DNA of 64,000 nucleotides from Aquamicrobium sp. (GCA_019739225.1 JAHHDT010000004.1:1-64000); one strand, 5' to 3'. Counted from the stretch's first letter, positions 1 through 9,059 are shown. A program made the numbers and translations. The notes: generated by a model not told the origin, from the letters alone.

Positions 1-236
1 AGGCCGAGCAGCGCCTTGGCTTCCTCGAGCGCGGCCATGGAGCCGTCATGGTCGCCGGCGCTGTGGAGTTCTTCTCCCTGAGCGCGCAGTTCGGCGACCT
101 TCGCCGCGTCCTCGGCGGAGAGGTTCGCGTCGGGCAGCGCGGCGTCGATGTCCTGCATCAGGACCGGGCAGGAATGTGCCAAAGCGGCGACCGGCGACAG
201 CGCCAGGCTCGCGGCGACAAGCATCATGCGCAACAT
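1..236 (-). CDS. Small secreted protein, 3' end outside window
   Basis: The visible part is about 78 residues and runs off the left edge. It begins with a clear signal peptide (MLRMMLVAASLALSPVAALA, cleavage probably after ALA), so the product is likely periplasmic. The mature part has one Cys just after the cleavage site and then an acidic, Ala/Glu-rich helical stretch. The start at 236 is fixed by a perfect Shine-Dalgarno, AAGGAGG, about five bases upstream. I do not recognise the family, and no function can be assigned from the fragment. Confidence 0.75.
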   Translation of the reverse strand, partial: MLRMMLVAASLALSPVAALAHSCPVLMQDIDAALPDANLSAEDAAKVAELRAQGEELHSAGDHDGSMAALEEAKALLG

Positions 237-432
237 GGTTTCCTCCTTCGCCGGCTTGATGCAAAGGCTGGCGAGCCCGTGCGCGCGGCATAGAGAGCCT
301 ACACCCGTGCAGGCCTGCAAAACAGGCATGCCGGATAAATTGATCGCCGCGGGTATTTGCGTCTGGACAGCCGAACCATGAGCCGCTATAGGGGCCTCCT
401 CTTGCAGCGGCCGTACGCGGCTGCGGCCCGGC

Positions 433-508
<76 letters not shown>

Positions 509-546
509 GCACTTCCCAAGCCGCTGATTTCACAAAGGCTCTTTAT

Positions 547-810
547 TTACAAGGCTTCCAGCGTCAATTGTGGTGCTGCACAACGCGGGAAATCGTAGCA
601 CGAGAACAGCTGTATCTCCCCAAGCTTGGTGGCGTTTATCAGCTTCGGAGTGCCGGATGTGCTCCGGCGGCTGGTCGGCAAAACCGTAGTCTGGAGATCC
701 TTGCACACGCGACCTTCGACGAGCACAAACGCGCACGGCTCGAACGGGTAAAGATCGGCGGGGGGAATGGCCGGCCCTAGCTGCTTGGTCTTCGGCTGAC
801 GGCTTTCCAC
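547..810 (-). CDS. Hypothetical protein, possibly a gene remnant
   Basis: An open frame of up to 87 codons from a GTG at 810. I prefer it over the other frames because its C-terminal half (SCYDFPRCAAPQ, ending TLEAL) has a protein-like mix of hydrophobic, aromatic and Cys residues rather than the Arg/Pro/Ala-rich look of shadow frames. It overlaps the end of the neighbouring membrane-protein gene by about 34 bases. No convincing ribosome-binding site sits before the GTG, so it may be the 3' remnant of a longer gene. No family is recognised. Confidence 0.3.
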   Translation of the reverse strand: MESRQPKTKQLGPAIPPADLYPFEPCAFVLVEGRVCKDLQTTVLPTSRRSTSGTPKLINATKLGEIQLFSCYDFPRCAAPQLTLEAL

Positions 811-1010
811 AACCCAAAGAGGAAAATTGCTCCGCCGATTGCGAAGGTCGGCACGAAGAGACGCAGGGCTTCCCAATCGTGCCATGCGAGACTGAAGCCG
901 GTGCATCCCGTTGGGTTCATTCCGCAAGCGAACGCATTTAGGAACCACCAGCCGGCGAAGGTGGCGCCAAAGACGACCGCGCCTATGATCATGAGAATCG
1001 CAGGTTTCAT
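777..1010 (-). CDS. Small two-helix membrane protein, hypothetical
   Basis: 77 residues starting MKPAILMIIGAVVFGATFAG. Two hydrophobic segments (about residues 4-24 and 50-70) are joined by a short loop containing two Cys residues, so it is probably an inner-membrane hairpin protein. The longer upstream start (to 1115) would add a non-hydrophobic, Ser/Thr/Pro-rich leader and is less likely. The ribosome-binding site is weak. No family is recognised. It lies between the tRNA and the sugar operon, transcribed away from the latter. Confidence 0.5.
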   Translation of the reverse strand: MKPAILMIIGAVVFGATFAGWWFLNAFACGMNPTGCTGFSLAWHDWEALRLFVPTFAIGGAIFLFGLWKAVSRRPSS

Positions 1011-1169
1011 GGCATCGCTTGTTTCACACGAGTTGTGGGAAGTCACGCCAATGCGCGTAATAGGCGAGGGCGGCGACTCCACGCCCGTCGACGGGCGCAC
1101 GTGACCTGAGCCCAAATGTATTGCCTCGCGGTCTGCTGCGCTGCAGCAGAGATTTCCTTAAAAAGGCTA

Positions 1170-1207
1170 TTGAAATCGATTTCATTGCCGATACAATCGA
1201 TTTCATT
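1170..1207 (+). promoter_or_regulatory. Promoter with two LacI-type operators for the sugar operon
   Basis: A sigma70-like promoter is readable: TTGAAA (1170-1175), a 16-base spacer and TACAAT (1192-1197). A perfect 14-base palindrome, TGAAATCGATTTCA (1171-1184), overlaps the -35. A second, imperfect copy, TACAATCGATTTCATT (1192-1207), overlaps the -10. Both are centred on ATCGAT with a central CG, the usual layout for LacI-family operators. The operon's own LacI gene (5792-6811) is the obvious ligand-responsive repressor. This is an inference from motif shape and position. Confidence 0.75.
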
Positions 1208-1228
1208 GAGTTCTTTGGGAGGAGTTAA

Positions 1229-2251
1229 ATGTCCAGACTTTCCGCATTCGCAGCATCCGTCGCCGCTATCGCGCTCACTGCGTCCGTCGCGCAGGCCGAC
1301 GAGTTCACCATCGGCCTGTCCAACGGGTGGGTCGGCTCCGAGTGGCGCACGCAGATGATCGAGGAAGCGCAGGCCGCCGCAGCCGCCTGGGCCGACAAGG
1401 GCCACACCGTCAACGTCGTGGTCCAGAGCGCCAATGTCGACGTGCCGGGCCAGATTGCGCACGTGCGCAACTTCATCAGCCAGGGCGTCGACGCCATCAT
1501 CATCAACCCGAACAGCCCGACGGCGTTCGATCCGGTTTTTGCCCAGGCCAAGGAAGCCGGCATCTTAGTGATCTCCACCGACGCCGAGGTGTCGTCGCCT
1601 GATGCGATCTATGTCGGCATCGACCAGACCGCATGGGGTGCGGCCGGCGCCGAGTGGCTTGCCAAGACGCTCGACGGCAAGGGCAAGGTCGTCGCCATCA
1701 ACGGCGTTGCAGGCCACCCGGCCAACGAGATGCGGGTCGCCGGCTATCGCTCGGTCTTCGAGAAGCACCCCGACATCGAGGTCGTCAACGAGGTGAACGC
1801 CAACTGGGATCAGGCGCAGGGCCAGCAGGCCATGCAGAACCTGCTCGCCACCTATCCGGACATCAACGGCGTCTGGGTGCAGGACGGCATGGCCGCCGGC
1901 GCGTGGAAGTCGATCATGGATGCGGGCAAGGCCGGCGACATCGCGGCCACCGGCGAAATCCGCAAGGATTTCATCGACCTGTGGACGGCGGATAACCTGA
2001 ATTCCGGCGCATCGGTGAACCCTCCCGGCGTGATGGCCTCGGCGCTGAACGTCGCCGTGTTCATGCTGGAGGGCCGCGAGCTGAAGGAGCCGGCCACGGC
2101 GGGCCAGTACGGCAACGCCATGTATCTGCCGATCCCCTTCATCGACTCGTCGAACCTCTCGGAGGCCGCGGCGCAGGTCGAGGGCAAGCCAGGGCATTAC
2201 TCCTACACCAGCGAGCTCTCCATCGAGGACGCCGAAGCGCTCTTCAAGTAG
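1229..2251 (+). CDS. Sugar ABC transporter periplasmic substrate-binding protein
   Basis: 340 residues with a signal peptide (cleavage probably after ASVAQA) followed by a type I periplasmic-binding fold of the RbsB/Peripla_BP_4 type. Visible family features are the N-terminal IGLSNGWVGSEWR strand-loop, DAIIINPNSP, and ANWDQAQGQQAMQNLLATYP followed by GVWVQDG at the hinge and second lobe. It delivers a sugar to the RbsA/RbsC-like membrane complex encoded next. The ATG at 1229 follows GGGAGGAG. It is the first gene of the operon behind the LacI-operator promoter, with a hairpin after its stop. The particular sugar cannot be read from the sequence. Confidence 0.92.
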   Translation: MSRLSAFAASVAAIALTASVAQADEFTIGLSNGWVGSEWRTQMIEEAQAAAAAWADKGHTVNVVVQSANVDVPGQIAHVRNFISQGVDAIIINPNSPTAFDPVFAQAKEAGILVISTDAEVSSPDAIYVGIDQTAWGAAGAEWLAKTLDGKGKVVAINGVAGHPANEMRVAGYRSVFEKHPDIEVVNEVNANWDQAQGQQAMQNLLATYPDINGVWVQDGMAAGAWKSIMDAGKAGDIAATGEIRKDFIDLWTADNLNSGASVNPPGVMASALNVAVFMLEGRELKEPATAGQYGNAMYLPIPFIDSSNLSEAAAQVEGKPGHYSYTSELSIEDAEALFK

Positions 2252-2264
2252 GCGCATCGCGGCT

Positions 2265-2289
2265 GGCGCGCCGTCTCCTGCGGCGCGCC
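2265..2289 (+). other. Intercistronic hairpin after substrate-binding protein gene
   Basis: Perfect 9-bp stem, GGCGCGCCG (2265-2273) with CGGCGCGCC (2281-2289), and a 7-base loop, 14 bases after the stop codon. There is no T-tract, so it is more likely an mRNA-stabilising or attenuating structure that keeps binding-protein mRNA in excess over the ATPase and permeases than a full terminator. Confidence 0.55.
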
Positions 2290-2317
2290 GGCTGACCTTT
2301 CAGTTCGAGGCAAGACG

Positions 2318-3820
2318 ATGACCGAGCTGCTGATCCGCGGCGCGCGGAAGGCCTATGGCGCGACGCTCGCTCTTCGCCGCGGCGATTTCGACCTCAAGGG
2401 CGGTGAAGTGCACGTGCTGATCGGCTCGAACGGGTCGGGCAAGAGCACGCTTTGCAAGATCGTCGCCGGTTCGGTGAAGCCGGACGCTGGCGAGGTCATC
2501 CTCAACGGCCAGCCCGTCACCATCGCCGGCCCACAGGCTTCCCGCGCGCTCGGCATCGGCATCTTCTATCAGGAGCTCAGCCTGTCGGCGCGGCGCACGG
2601 TGGCCGAGAACATCCTGCTGCCCGACCTCCCGATGAAGGGTGGGCTGTTCGTCGATCGGGCCGCACTCGCCAGCCGCGCGGCGCGCTACATCGCGGAGTT
2701 CGAAGGCGTTTCCGGCGCAGGGTTTGCCGCCGACACACCCGTCTTCAAGTTGCGCGCCGACCAGCGCCAGCTCGTCGAGATCATGAAGACGCTGGCGACC
2801 GAAGCGCCCATCCTCATCTTCGACGAGCCGACCTCCGCGCTCGACCGGGCGCAGGTCGAACGGTTCTTCGAAATCCTTAAGCGGTTGAAGGGCGAGGGCA
2901 GGGCCATCGTCTTCATCTCGCACCGCATGGACGAAATCTTCGCCATCGGCGATCGTGTCACCGTCATCCGCGACGGCGAGACGGTGGCGACCTCCAACAT
3001 CGCCGAAACGGATGTCCCATCCGTCATCCGCCAGATGGTCGGGGAGCATGACGAGGTTGTCGCGGCCCCGCCGGCCGCACCGGCCGTATCCGGCGATACC
3101 GGCATCGCTCTCAGCGTGGAAGGCCTCGGCGGAAGCGGCTTTGCTGACGTGTCGTTCTCTGTCGCGCGCGGTGAAATCCTCGGTTTCGGCGGCCTGCATG
3201 GGCAAGGCCAGTCGGCAGTGCTGCGTGCGATCTTCGGCGCCGCGTCGCATGCGTCGGGCTCGATCGCGGTGCGGGGCGAGCCTTTCGCAGCGGCCAACCC
3301 CCGCCAGGCGATCGCCCGTGGCGTTGCCTACGTATCAGGCGATCGCGGCCGTGACGGCATCGTGCAGGGCAGGCCGATCCTCGAAAACGTGACGCCGGTC
3401 CATTTCTTGCGCAACCGGCTGCGCATCGTGCGGCCAGGTGAACTGCAGAAGAAGGCGGCCGGGCCGCTCGACGCGCTCAAGACCAAGTTCCAGACCATCG
3501 ACCATCCGATCAATTCGCTGTCTGGCGGCAACCAGCAGAAGGTGGTCATCGCCCGCTGGCTGATCGACCGGCCCGACGTCCTCTTGCTCGACGACCCGAC
3601 CAAGGGCATCGACCTTCAGGCCAAAGCGGACCTTTTCGCCCTGATCCGCCAGCTCGCCGGCGAAGGTCTCGGTATCGTGCTTTATTCTTCGGAAGACGCC
3701 GAACTGCTGGCCAATGCCGACCGCATCCTCGTCTTCAACTCGGGCAGCGTGACGCGCGAGCTGAGCGGCGAGGACCGCACCCGTTACAACCTCTACCACG
3801 CCGCTTACGAGGCCGCCTGA
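2318..3820 (+). CDS. Sugar ABC transporter ATP-binding protein, duplicated NBD (RbsA-like)
   Basis: 500 residues with two fused nucleotide-binding domains, the usual RbsA/MglA/XylG architecture and length. Domain 1 has Walker A GSNGSGKST (near residue 35) and Walker [13 protein letters not shown] followed by FISHRMDEI; its signature loop is degenerate (LRADQRQLVEI). Domain 2 has a degenerate Walker A (GLHGQGQSAVLR) but a good signature (LSGGNQQKVVIARWL) and Walker B (VLLLDDPTKGID). One strong and one weakened ATP site is normal in this family. It energises import with the two permeases downstream, and its stop overlaps the first permease start. Confidence 0.94.
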   Translation: MTELLIRGARKAYGATLALRRGDFDLKGGEVHVLIGSNGSGKSTLCKIVAGSVKPDAGEVILNGQPVTIAGPQASRALGIGIFYQELSLSARRTVAENILLPDLPMKGGLFVDRAALASRAARYIAEFEGVSGAGFAADTPVFKLRADQRQLVEIMKTLATEAPILIFDEPTSALDRAQVERFFEILKRLKGEGRAIVFISHRMDEIFAIGDRVTVIRDGETVATSNIAETDVPSVIRQMVGEHDEVVAAPPAAPAVSGDTGIALSVEGLGGSGFADVSFSVARGEILGFGGLHGQGQSAVLRAIFGAASHASGSIAVRGEPFAAANPRQAIARGVAYVSGDRGRDGIVQGRPILENVTPVHFLRNRLRIVRPGELQKKAAGPLDALKTKFQTIDHPINSLSGGNQQKVVIARWLIDRPDVLLLDDPTKGIDLQAKADLFALIRQLAGEGLGIVLYSSEDAELLANADRILVFNSGSVTRELSGEDRTRYNLYHAAYEAA

Positions 3821-4803
3821 TGACGAGCCTTTCCGCTTCTCCCCAACGCAGCGGTTTTGCAGCCGCAATCGAGCGCCTGCCGTTCCTGCCCGCCGTGCTC
3901 ATCCTGGTCGTGCTCATTGCGCTCAATGGCTGGTTCGAGCCCAACAGCCTCGGCTTCCGCGCCGTCACGGGCCTCGTCAGCACCTATCTGGCGCTGATGA
4001 TGCTGGCGATTGCCCAGACCTATGTGGTCATGGCCGGCGACATCGACCTGTCCGTGGGCGCGATCCTGTCGCTGGTCAACGTCGTCGTCATCGTGCTGAT
4101 GGAGCAATGGGGTGGGGGCGGATTGACGGTTCTGGTGGCCTGTGTCGTCGGCATCCTCACCGGTCTCGCCTGCGGATTGGTCAACGGCCTCGTGGTCGCG
4201 GCCCTCCGGCTCCAGGCGATCGTCGCGACCTTTGCCACCTCGATCTTCTTCACCGGCCTTGCGCTCTACGTGCTGCCGGTTGCGGGTACGCCGGCGCCGG
4301 CCGCGTTCTGGCGCACCTATGGCGGCCGCATCCTCGAAATACCGTTCGTCTTCTGGGCCGTGGCGGTGCTTGCGCTGCTTCTCGTCGCCTTGGTGCGCAC
4401 GCGGCTGACCACGCTGCTGCTCGCCGTCGGTGATGATGCGCAGGGCGCGTTCCAGAGTGGCCTGCCGGTCGTTGCAATCCGCATCAAGGGCTATGTGCTT
4501 TGCGGCCTGTTCGCCGCGCTTGCCGCACTCTGCGTCACCGGTGACACGGCCAGCGGCGACCCGTTGGTCGGCGGCAAGATGACGCTCTACAGCGTCGCGG
4601 CCGTCGTTCTCGGTGGCAGCGCGCTTTCCGGCGGCAAGGGCACGGTGGTCGGCTCGCTGGTCGGCGCGCTCATCATCGGACTCATCAATTCGCTGGTGTT
4701 TTTCGTCGGCACGCCGTCCGAGTGGCAGAACCTCGTCCAGGGCCTCGCGATCCTCATCGCGCTGATGGCCGGCGTCTTCGTCGGCCGGAGGGTGGGACAA
4801 TGA
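3820..4803 (+). CDS. Sugar ABC transporter permease (RbsC-like)
   Basis: 327 residues of mostly hydrophobic sequence with about nine or ten membrane segments, family BPD_transp_2. The EAA-like region is near GGSALSGGKGTVVGSLVGALI, and AGDIDLSVGAI is the signature seen in ribose/xylose-type permeases. It forms a heterodimeric pore with the next gene product. The ATG overlaps the ATPase stop (TGATGA arrangement at 3818-3822), indicating translational coupling. Confidence 0.92.
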   Translation: MTSLSASPQRSGFAAAIERLPFLPAVLILVVLIALNGWFEPNSLGFRAVTGLVSTYLALMMLAIAQTYVVMAGDIDLSVGAILSLVNVVVIVLMEQWGGGGLTVLVACVVGILTGLACGLVNGLVVAALRLQAIVATFATSIFFTGLALYVLPVAGTPAPAAFWRTYGGRILEIPFVFWAVAVLALLLVALVRTRLTTLLLAVGDDAQGAFQSGLPVVAIRIKGYVLCGLFAALAALCVTGDTASGDPLVGGKMTLYSVAAVVLGGSALSGGKGTVVGSLVGALIIGLINSLVFFVGTPSEWQNLVQGLAILIALMAGVFVGRRVGQ

Positions 4804-5795
4804 GCGCACCGGCAAGCACCCAAAAGACGACGCCCGGCGGCAATGCCGTGCTCGATCTCGTCAAGCAGCCCATCGTCGTCGCGCTGATCCTGATCGCCGT
4901 GCTGCTCGCCCTTGGCGAGGCGCTGTCGCCCGGTTTCGCCTCGCTGCAGCAGATCCTGCGGCTGGCCATCGTGGCCGCATTGCTCGGCATCGTGGCGGCC
5001 GGCCAGAACCTCGTCATCCTTGGCGGCCGCGAAGGCATCGACCTGTCGGTGGGCGGTGTCGTCTCCCTGTCGGCGATCCTCGCCGGCAACATCATGTCGG
5101 GTCAGGATGGCGGCATCCTGCCGGCCGTTCTCGCCTGCGTTGCCGTCGGCGCTCTCTTCGGGCTCTTCAACGGCCTTGGCGTCACCTTGCTGCGCATCCC
5201 GCCGCTGGTCATGACGCTTGGCATGCTGGGCGTGCTTCAGGGGCTGCTGGTGGTCATCCGCCAGGGCATCCCCTCCGGGCGCGCCGCACCCGCCCTGTCG
5301 CAGTTCGTTTCCCAGCCTTTCCTGTTCGGCCTCCCCGGCATCATCTGGCTGTGGATCGCGATCGGCCTGTTCATGGCCTTCCTGCTCAAGCGCACCGTGT
5401 TTGGTCACCGCATCTATGCGGTCGGTTCCAATGAGCAGGCGGCGTTCATGGCAGGCGTTCCGGTGCGCACCATCAGGGTCGCGCTGTTCATGCTGTCTGG
5501 CATGTTCGCGGCCGTCGCCGGCATCTGCCTGCTCGGTTATTCCGGCTCGTCCTTCGCCAATGTCGGCGAGACCTACATGCTGCCGTCGATCATCGCCGTG
5601 GTGCTGGGCGGTACGCCTCTTGCCGGCGGTCGCGGTGGCTACACCGGTACGATGGCAGGCGCCATGCTGCTGGTGGTGCTGCAAAGCATCCTGACGACAA
5701 TCAATATCGACGAATCCGGCCGCCAGATGATCTTCGGTGCCACGCTTCTGGTGCTGATGCTGTTCTACGGGCGTGGGAAAGCGATGCGGGGATGA
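4800..5795 (+). CDS. Sugar ABC transporter permease, second subunit
   Basis: 331 residues starting MSAPASTQKTTPGG, same family as the preceding permease, with the motif GREGIDLSVGGVVSLSAI and the C-terminal GGTPLAGGRGGYTGT. The ATG lies in an ATGA overlap with the preceding stop, which argues against the longer upstream frame at 4722. Two different permeases with one double ATPase is the common arrangement for RbsC/XylH-type importers in rhizobia. The stop overlaps the ATG of the LacI regulator. Confidence 0.92.
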   Translation: MSAPASTQKTTPGGNAVLDLVKQPIVVALILIAVLLALGEALSPGFASLQQILRLAIVAALLGIVAAGQNLVILGGREGIDLSVGGVVSLSAILAGNIMSGQDGGILPAVLACVAVGALFGLFNGLGVTLLRIPPLVMTLGMLGVLQGLLVVIRQGIPSGRAAPALSQFVSQPFLFGLPGIIWLWIAIGLFMAFLLKRTVFGHRIYAVGSNEQAAFMAGVPVRTIRVALFMLSGMFAAVAGICLLGYSGSSFANVGETYMLPSIIAVVLGGTPLAGGRGGYTGTMAGAMLLVVLQSILTTINIDESGRQMIFGATLLVLMLFYGRGKAMRG

Positions 5796-6811
5796 ACAGC
5801 CGCGCCAAGATCAAGGACATCGCGGCGTCGGTCGGCGTATCGCCGGCAACCGTCTCGCGCGCGCTGACCGGGTCTGGCCTCGTGGCGGAACCCACGCTCA
5901 GCCGCATCCGCGAGGCGGCGCAGAAGATGCACTACCGCCCCAACGTCTCGGCGCGCAACCTGCGCACCCAGCGTTCGATGGCGGTGTTGATGGTCGTACG
6001 CGACGTCGGCAACCCCTTCTATCTCGAGATCCTCAAGGGCGTGGAAACGACGGCCCGCGAGGCCGGCTACTCCGTCCTCATGGGCAACACCGAGAACAAC
6101 CCGGAGCGCGAGGTCGAATATTTCGACATGCTGCGCGACGGCCACGCCGACGGCATGATCCTGATGACGGGCAAGCTGCCCGACCGTGCAGGCTATTCCG
6201 AACAGGTGAGAGGCCTGCCCGTCGTTGTGGCGCTGGAAGAGATCGCCGAAAGCGGGCTCCCGCACGTCATGATCGACAATGAGGCTGCATCGCGGCGCGC
6301 CGTCGAGCATCTGATCGGCCTCGGCCATCGCCGCATTGCCCACATCACCGGCCCGGTGCCCGAAATCATGAGCCTGCGCCGTCAGGACGGCTATCGTCGC
6401 GCCATGGCCGCTGCGGGGCTGCCGATACCGGAAGGATACGAACCGGTAGGTGATTATCTGCTTCATACCGGCGAGCGCCTTTGCCGTAACCTGTTCTCGC
6501 TGGCCGAGCCGCCTACGGCCGTCTTCGTTGCCAATGATGAAATGGCCTTTGGCGCGATCAACGAGCTGCGTCGCATGGGGCTCGACGTGCCCGGCGACGT
6601 GTCGGTGGTCGGCTTCGACGACCTTTTCCTGAGCCAGGCCTTCCATCCGCCGCTGACCACCGTCAGCCAGCCGCGCATGGCCATCGGCCAGCAGGCGATG
6701 GATCTGCTGCTGCGCGTCTTCTCCGACGAGGGCGTCGCCCCATCGGCGGTGGAGATGCCGACCGAACTCAAGCTGCGCGGATCCACTGCGGCGCCGCGCC
6801 CGCAATCCTGA
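5792..6811 (+). CDS. LacI-family transcriptional regulator of the sugar operon
   Basis: 339 residues. The N-terminal helix-turn-helix and hinge (KIKDIAASVGVSPATVSRAL, then YRPNVSARNLRTQRS) are canonical LacI. The rest is a type I periplasmic-binding-like sensor domain (DGMILMTGKLPD; NDEMAFGAINELRRMGL; SVVGFDD). The start overlaps the permease stop (ATGA), so the regulator is made from the operon it presumably controls. Its likely binding sites are the AAATCGATTT palindromes at 1171-1207 and perhaps 25669-25680. Whether it represses until a sugar binds is inferred from the family and from the operators overlapping the promoter. Confidence 0.93.
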   Translation: MNSRAKIKDIAASVGVSPATVSRALTGSGLVAEPTLSRIREAAQKMHYRPNVSARNLRTQRSMAVLMVVRDVGNPFYLEILKGVETTAREAGYSVLMGNTENNPEREVEYFDMLRDGHADGMILMTGKLPDRAGYSEQVRGLPVVVALEEIAESGLPHVMIDNEAASRRAVEHLIGLGHRRIAHITGPVPEIMSLRRQDGYRRAMAAAGLPIPEGYEPVGDYLLHTGERLCRNLFSLAEPPTAVFVANDEMAFGAINELRRMGLDVPGDVSVVGFDDLFLSQAFHPPLTTVSQPRMAIGQQAMDLLLRVFSDEGVAPSAVEMPTELKLRGSTAAPRPQS

Positions 6812-6836
6812 AAAGTCAGAACAACGGAGACAACCC

Positions 6837-8081
6837 ATGGGCTTCGAGCCGAAGAACACGCTGCGCATCGGTCTGGTCGGCACAGGCTTCATCGCCCAGT
6901 TCCATCTGCGTTCGATGCTGGGCGTACGCAACGTCGAGGTGACGGGCGTCTACAGCCGCAGCAGCGACAAGCGGCAGAAGATCGTCGAGCTGGTCGACGA
7001 ACTGGGCCTTGGCCACTGCACCGCGCATGAGAGCCTGGAAGGCCTGCTGCAGGCCGGCGATGTCGATGCGGTCTGGATTCTCTCGCCCAACCACACCCGG
7101 CTCGACATCATGCGCACCATTCATCAGGAGGTGACGGCTGGGCGCTCGAAGATTTTCGCGGTGGCCTGCGAAAAGCCGCTGGCGCGCACCATCGGCGAGG
7201 CGCGCGAAATGCTTCGGCTCGCCGAGGAAGCGGGCCTCAACCACGGTTATCTCGAGAACCAGGTATTCTGCACACCCGTCATTCGCGGCAAGGAGATCAT
7301 CTGGCGCCGCGGCGCATCGACCACCGGCAGGCCCTATCTGGCGCGTGCCGCGGAGGAGCATTCCGGCCCGCATGAGGCATGGTTCTGGCAGGGCGACAAG
7401 CAGGGCGGCGGCGTTCTTTCGGACATGATGTGCCACAGCGTCGAGGTCGGCCGGCACCTGCTGACGGCGCCCGGCGCGCCGCGCAATTCGCTCACCGTCA
7501 AGGCCGTCAACGGCATGGTCGCCAACCTCAAATGGACGCGCCCGCATTATGCCGACCAGCTTCGTGAGCGCTACGGCGCCGAAGTCGACTACCGCAATCG
7601 CCCGTCCGAGGACTTCGCCCGCGCGACCATTGCGCTGGAGGACGAGGAAGGCAACGAACTGGTGATCGAGGCCTCCACCTCCTGGGCCTATGTCGGTGCG
7701 GGTCTACGAATCCAGCTCGAGCTGTTGGGTCCGGAATATGCGATGGAATTCAATTCGCTGGCGACCGGCCTGAAAGTGTTCATGTCTCGCGCCGTCACCG
7801 GGTCGGAGGGCGAGGACCTCGTCGAGAAGCAGAATGCCGAGCAGGGGCTTATGCCGGTGCTTGAGGACGAAGCTGGGGTCTACGGCTACACCGACGAAAA
7901 CCGCCACATGGTGGAGTGCTTCCGCAAGGGCGAGACGCCACTCGAGACCTTCCATGATGGCCTCGCCGTCGTCGAGATGCTGATCGGCCTCTACCGTTCG
8001 GCAGAGACCGGTCAGACGGTGAATTTCCCCGCGCCGGAGCTGGAAGACTACGTGCCGCCCGTCGCGCGTCCCCGGGCCTGA
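6837..8081 (+). CDS. Gfo/Idh/MocA-family NAD(P)-dependent oxidoreductase
   Basis: 414 residues. The N-terminal Rossmann fold starts IGLVGTGFIAQFHLRSM, and the catalytic-lysine motif CEKPLA follows near residue 120. The C-terminal alpha/beta domain supplies the substrate pocket, with an HSVEVGRHLL helix in the region where the family has its catalytic His. Members oxidise sugars, inositols or their derivatives using NAD(P). Position after the LacI gene and before a PfkB kinase suggests it acts on the imported sugar or its oxidised form. The start follows a weak purine-rich site (CGGAGAC). The substrate is unknown. Confidence 0.9.
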   Translation: MGFEPKNTLRIGLVGTGFIAQFHLRSMLGVRNVEVTGVYSRSSDKRQKIVELVDELGLGHCTAHESLEGLLQAGDVDAVWILSPNHTRLDIMRTIHQEVTAGRSKIFAVACEKPLARTIGEAREMLRLAEEAGLNHGYLENQVFCTPVIRGKEIIWRRGASTTGRPYLARAAEEHSGPHEAWFWQGDKQGGGVLSDMMCHSVEVGRHLLTAPGAPRNSLTVKAVNGMVANLKWTRPHYADQLRERYGAEVDYRNRPSEDFARATIALEDEEGNELVIEASTSWAYVGAGLRIQLELLGPEYAMEFNSLATGLKVFMSRAVTGSEGEDLVEKQNAEQGLMPVLEDEAGVYGYTDENRHMVECFRKGETPLETFHDGLAVVEMLIGLYRSAETGQTVNFPAPELEDYVPPVARPRA

Positions 8082-8091
8082 CGGTCGCACC

Positions 8092-8997
8092 GTGGAAGCC
8101 GAACGCATTCTGGTTCTTGGCAACGTCAACGTCGATCTCGTCATGGGCGAGGTCGACGGCTGGCCTGCCGTCGGCACGGAGGTGATCCTCCCACGCAGCG
8201 AGATGCGTGCGGGCGGCTCCGCCGGCAACACAGCTCTGGCCTTGTCGGGCCTGCGCGTTCCCCACCGGCTGGTCGCCTCGGTCGGCACGGACATGATGGG
8301 CGACTGGCTCGCCGGCTGCTTCGACGACGCCTACTCGACCTGGATCGCGATGGAGGGCGCAACCACGCTGACCGTGGGCATCGTGCATAGGGGTGGCGAC
8401 CGCGCGTTCTTCACGACGACCGGGCATCTGGCCGTCGCGACTGTCGAGGATCTTCTGGCGCATGTTCCAGAAGCGCCGGCGGGCAACGCCTACGCCATCA
8501 TCTCCGGCGGCTTTCTCATGCCCGAGATCGAACGGGAGACCTCTGCCCTGATCGCCGCGCTGCAGGCGAGGGGATGGACGGTCGCCATCGATCCGGGTTG
8601 GCCGCCGGCCGGCTGGACCGGAGAGACCCGCGAGCTGATGCGCACTTGGCTGGCCGAGGCCGACATCGCGCTCATCAATGCGGAAGAGGCAAAGGGCGTA
8701 GCGGCAACGGATACGCTCGATGCCGCGATGGCATTCCTGCGCCCGGACAGCGCTTCGGACCGTATCCTGGTGGTCAAGAGCGGCGCCGACGGTGCTCTCG
8801 TGATGCAGCGCGACGAGACCATCGCAGTCGAAGCCCCGAAGGTCGAGGTCATCGACACGGTCGGTGCGGGCGACACCTTCAATGCCGGCTTCCTGTCTGT
8901 GCTCGCGCGCGGCGGCAGCCTGCGCGAGGCCGGCGATGGCGGTGTCCGCGCCGCCTCCAGTGCAATCTCCACCTTCCCCCGACGTTACGACCTCTGA
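8092..8997 (+). CDS. PfkB/ribokinase-family carbohydrate kinase
   Basis: 301 residues. It opens ILVLGNVNVDLVMGEV, shows the substrate-site motif GGSAGNTALALSGL, and ends with the PfkB signature DTVGAGDTFNAGFL, whose second Asp is the catalytic base. It phosphorylates a sugar or sugar acid with ATP. The start is GTG, only 10 bases after the previous stop, so it is the last catabolic gene of the operon. The product would feed central metabolism, perhaps through the phosphofructokinase-like enzyme at 24473-25639, which shares the operator motif. The substrate cannot be deduced. Confidence 0.9.
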   Translation: MEAERILVLGNVNVDLVMGEVDGWPAVGTEVILPRSEMRAGGSAGNTALALSGLRVPHRLVASVGTDMMGDWLAGCFDDAYSTWIAMEGATTLTVGIVHRGGDRAFFTTTGHLAVATVEDLLAHVPEAPAGNAYAIISGGFLMPEIERETSALIAALQARGWTVAIDPGWPPAGWTGETRELMRTWLAEADIALINAEEAKGVAATDTLDAAMAFLRPDSASDRILVVKSGADGALVMQRDETIAVEAPKVEVIDTVGAGDTFNAGFLSVLARGGSLREAGDGGVRAASSAISTFPRRYDL

Positions 8998-9059
8998 TCC
9001 GCCTGCACGGGTGGAGCGTTTTTCACCTCCGCGCGTTGTTCGCGCAGAGGAGACTGATC

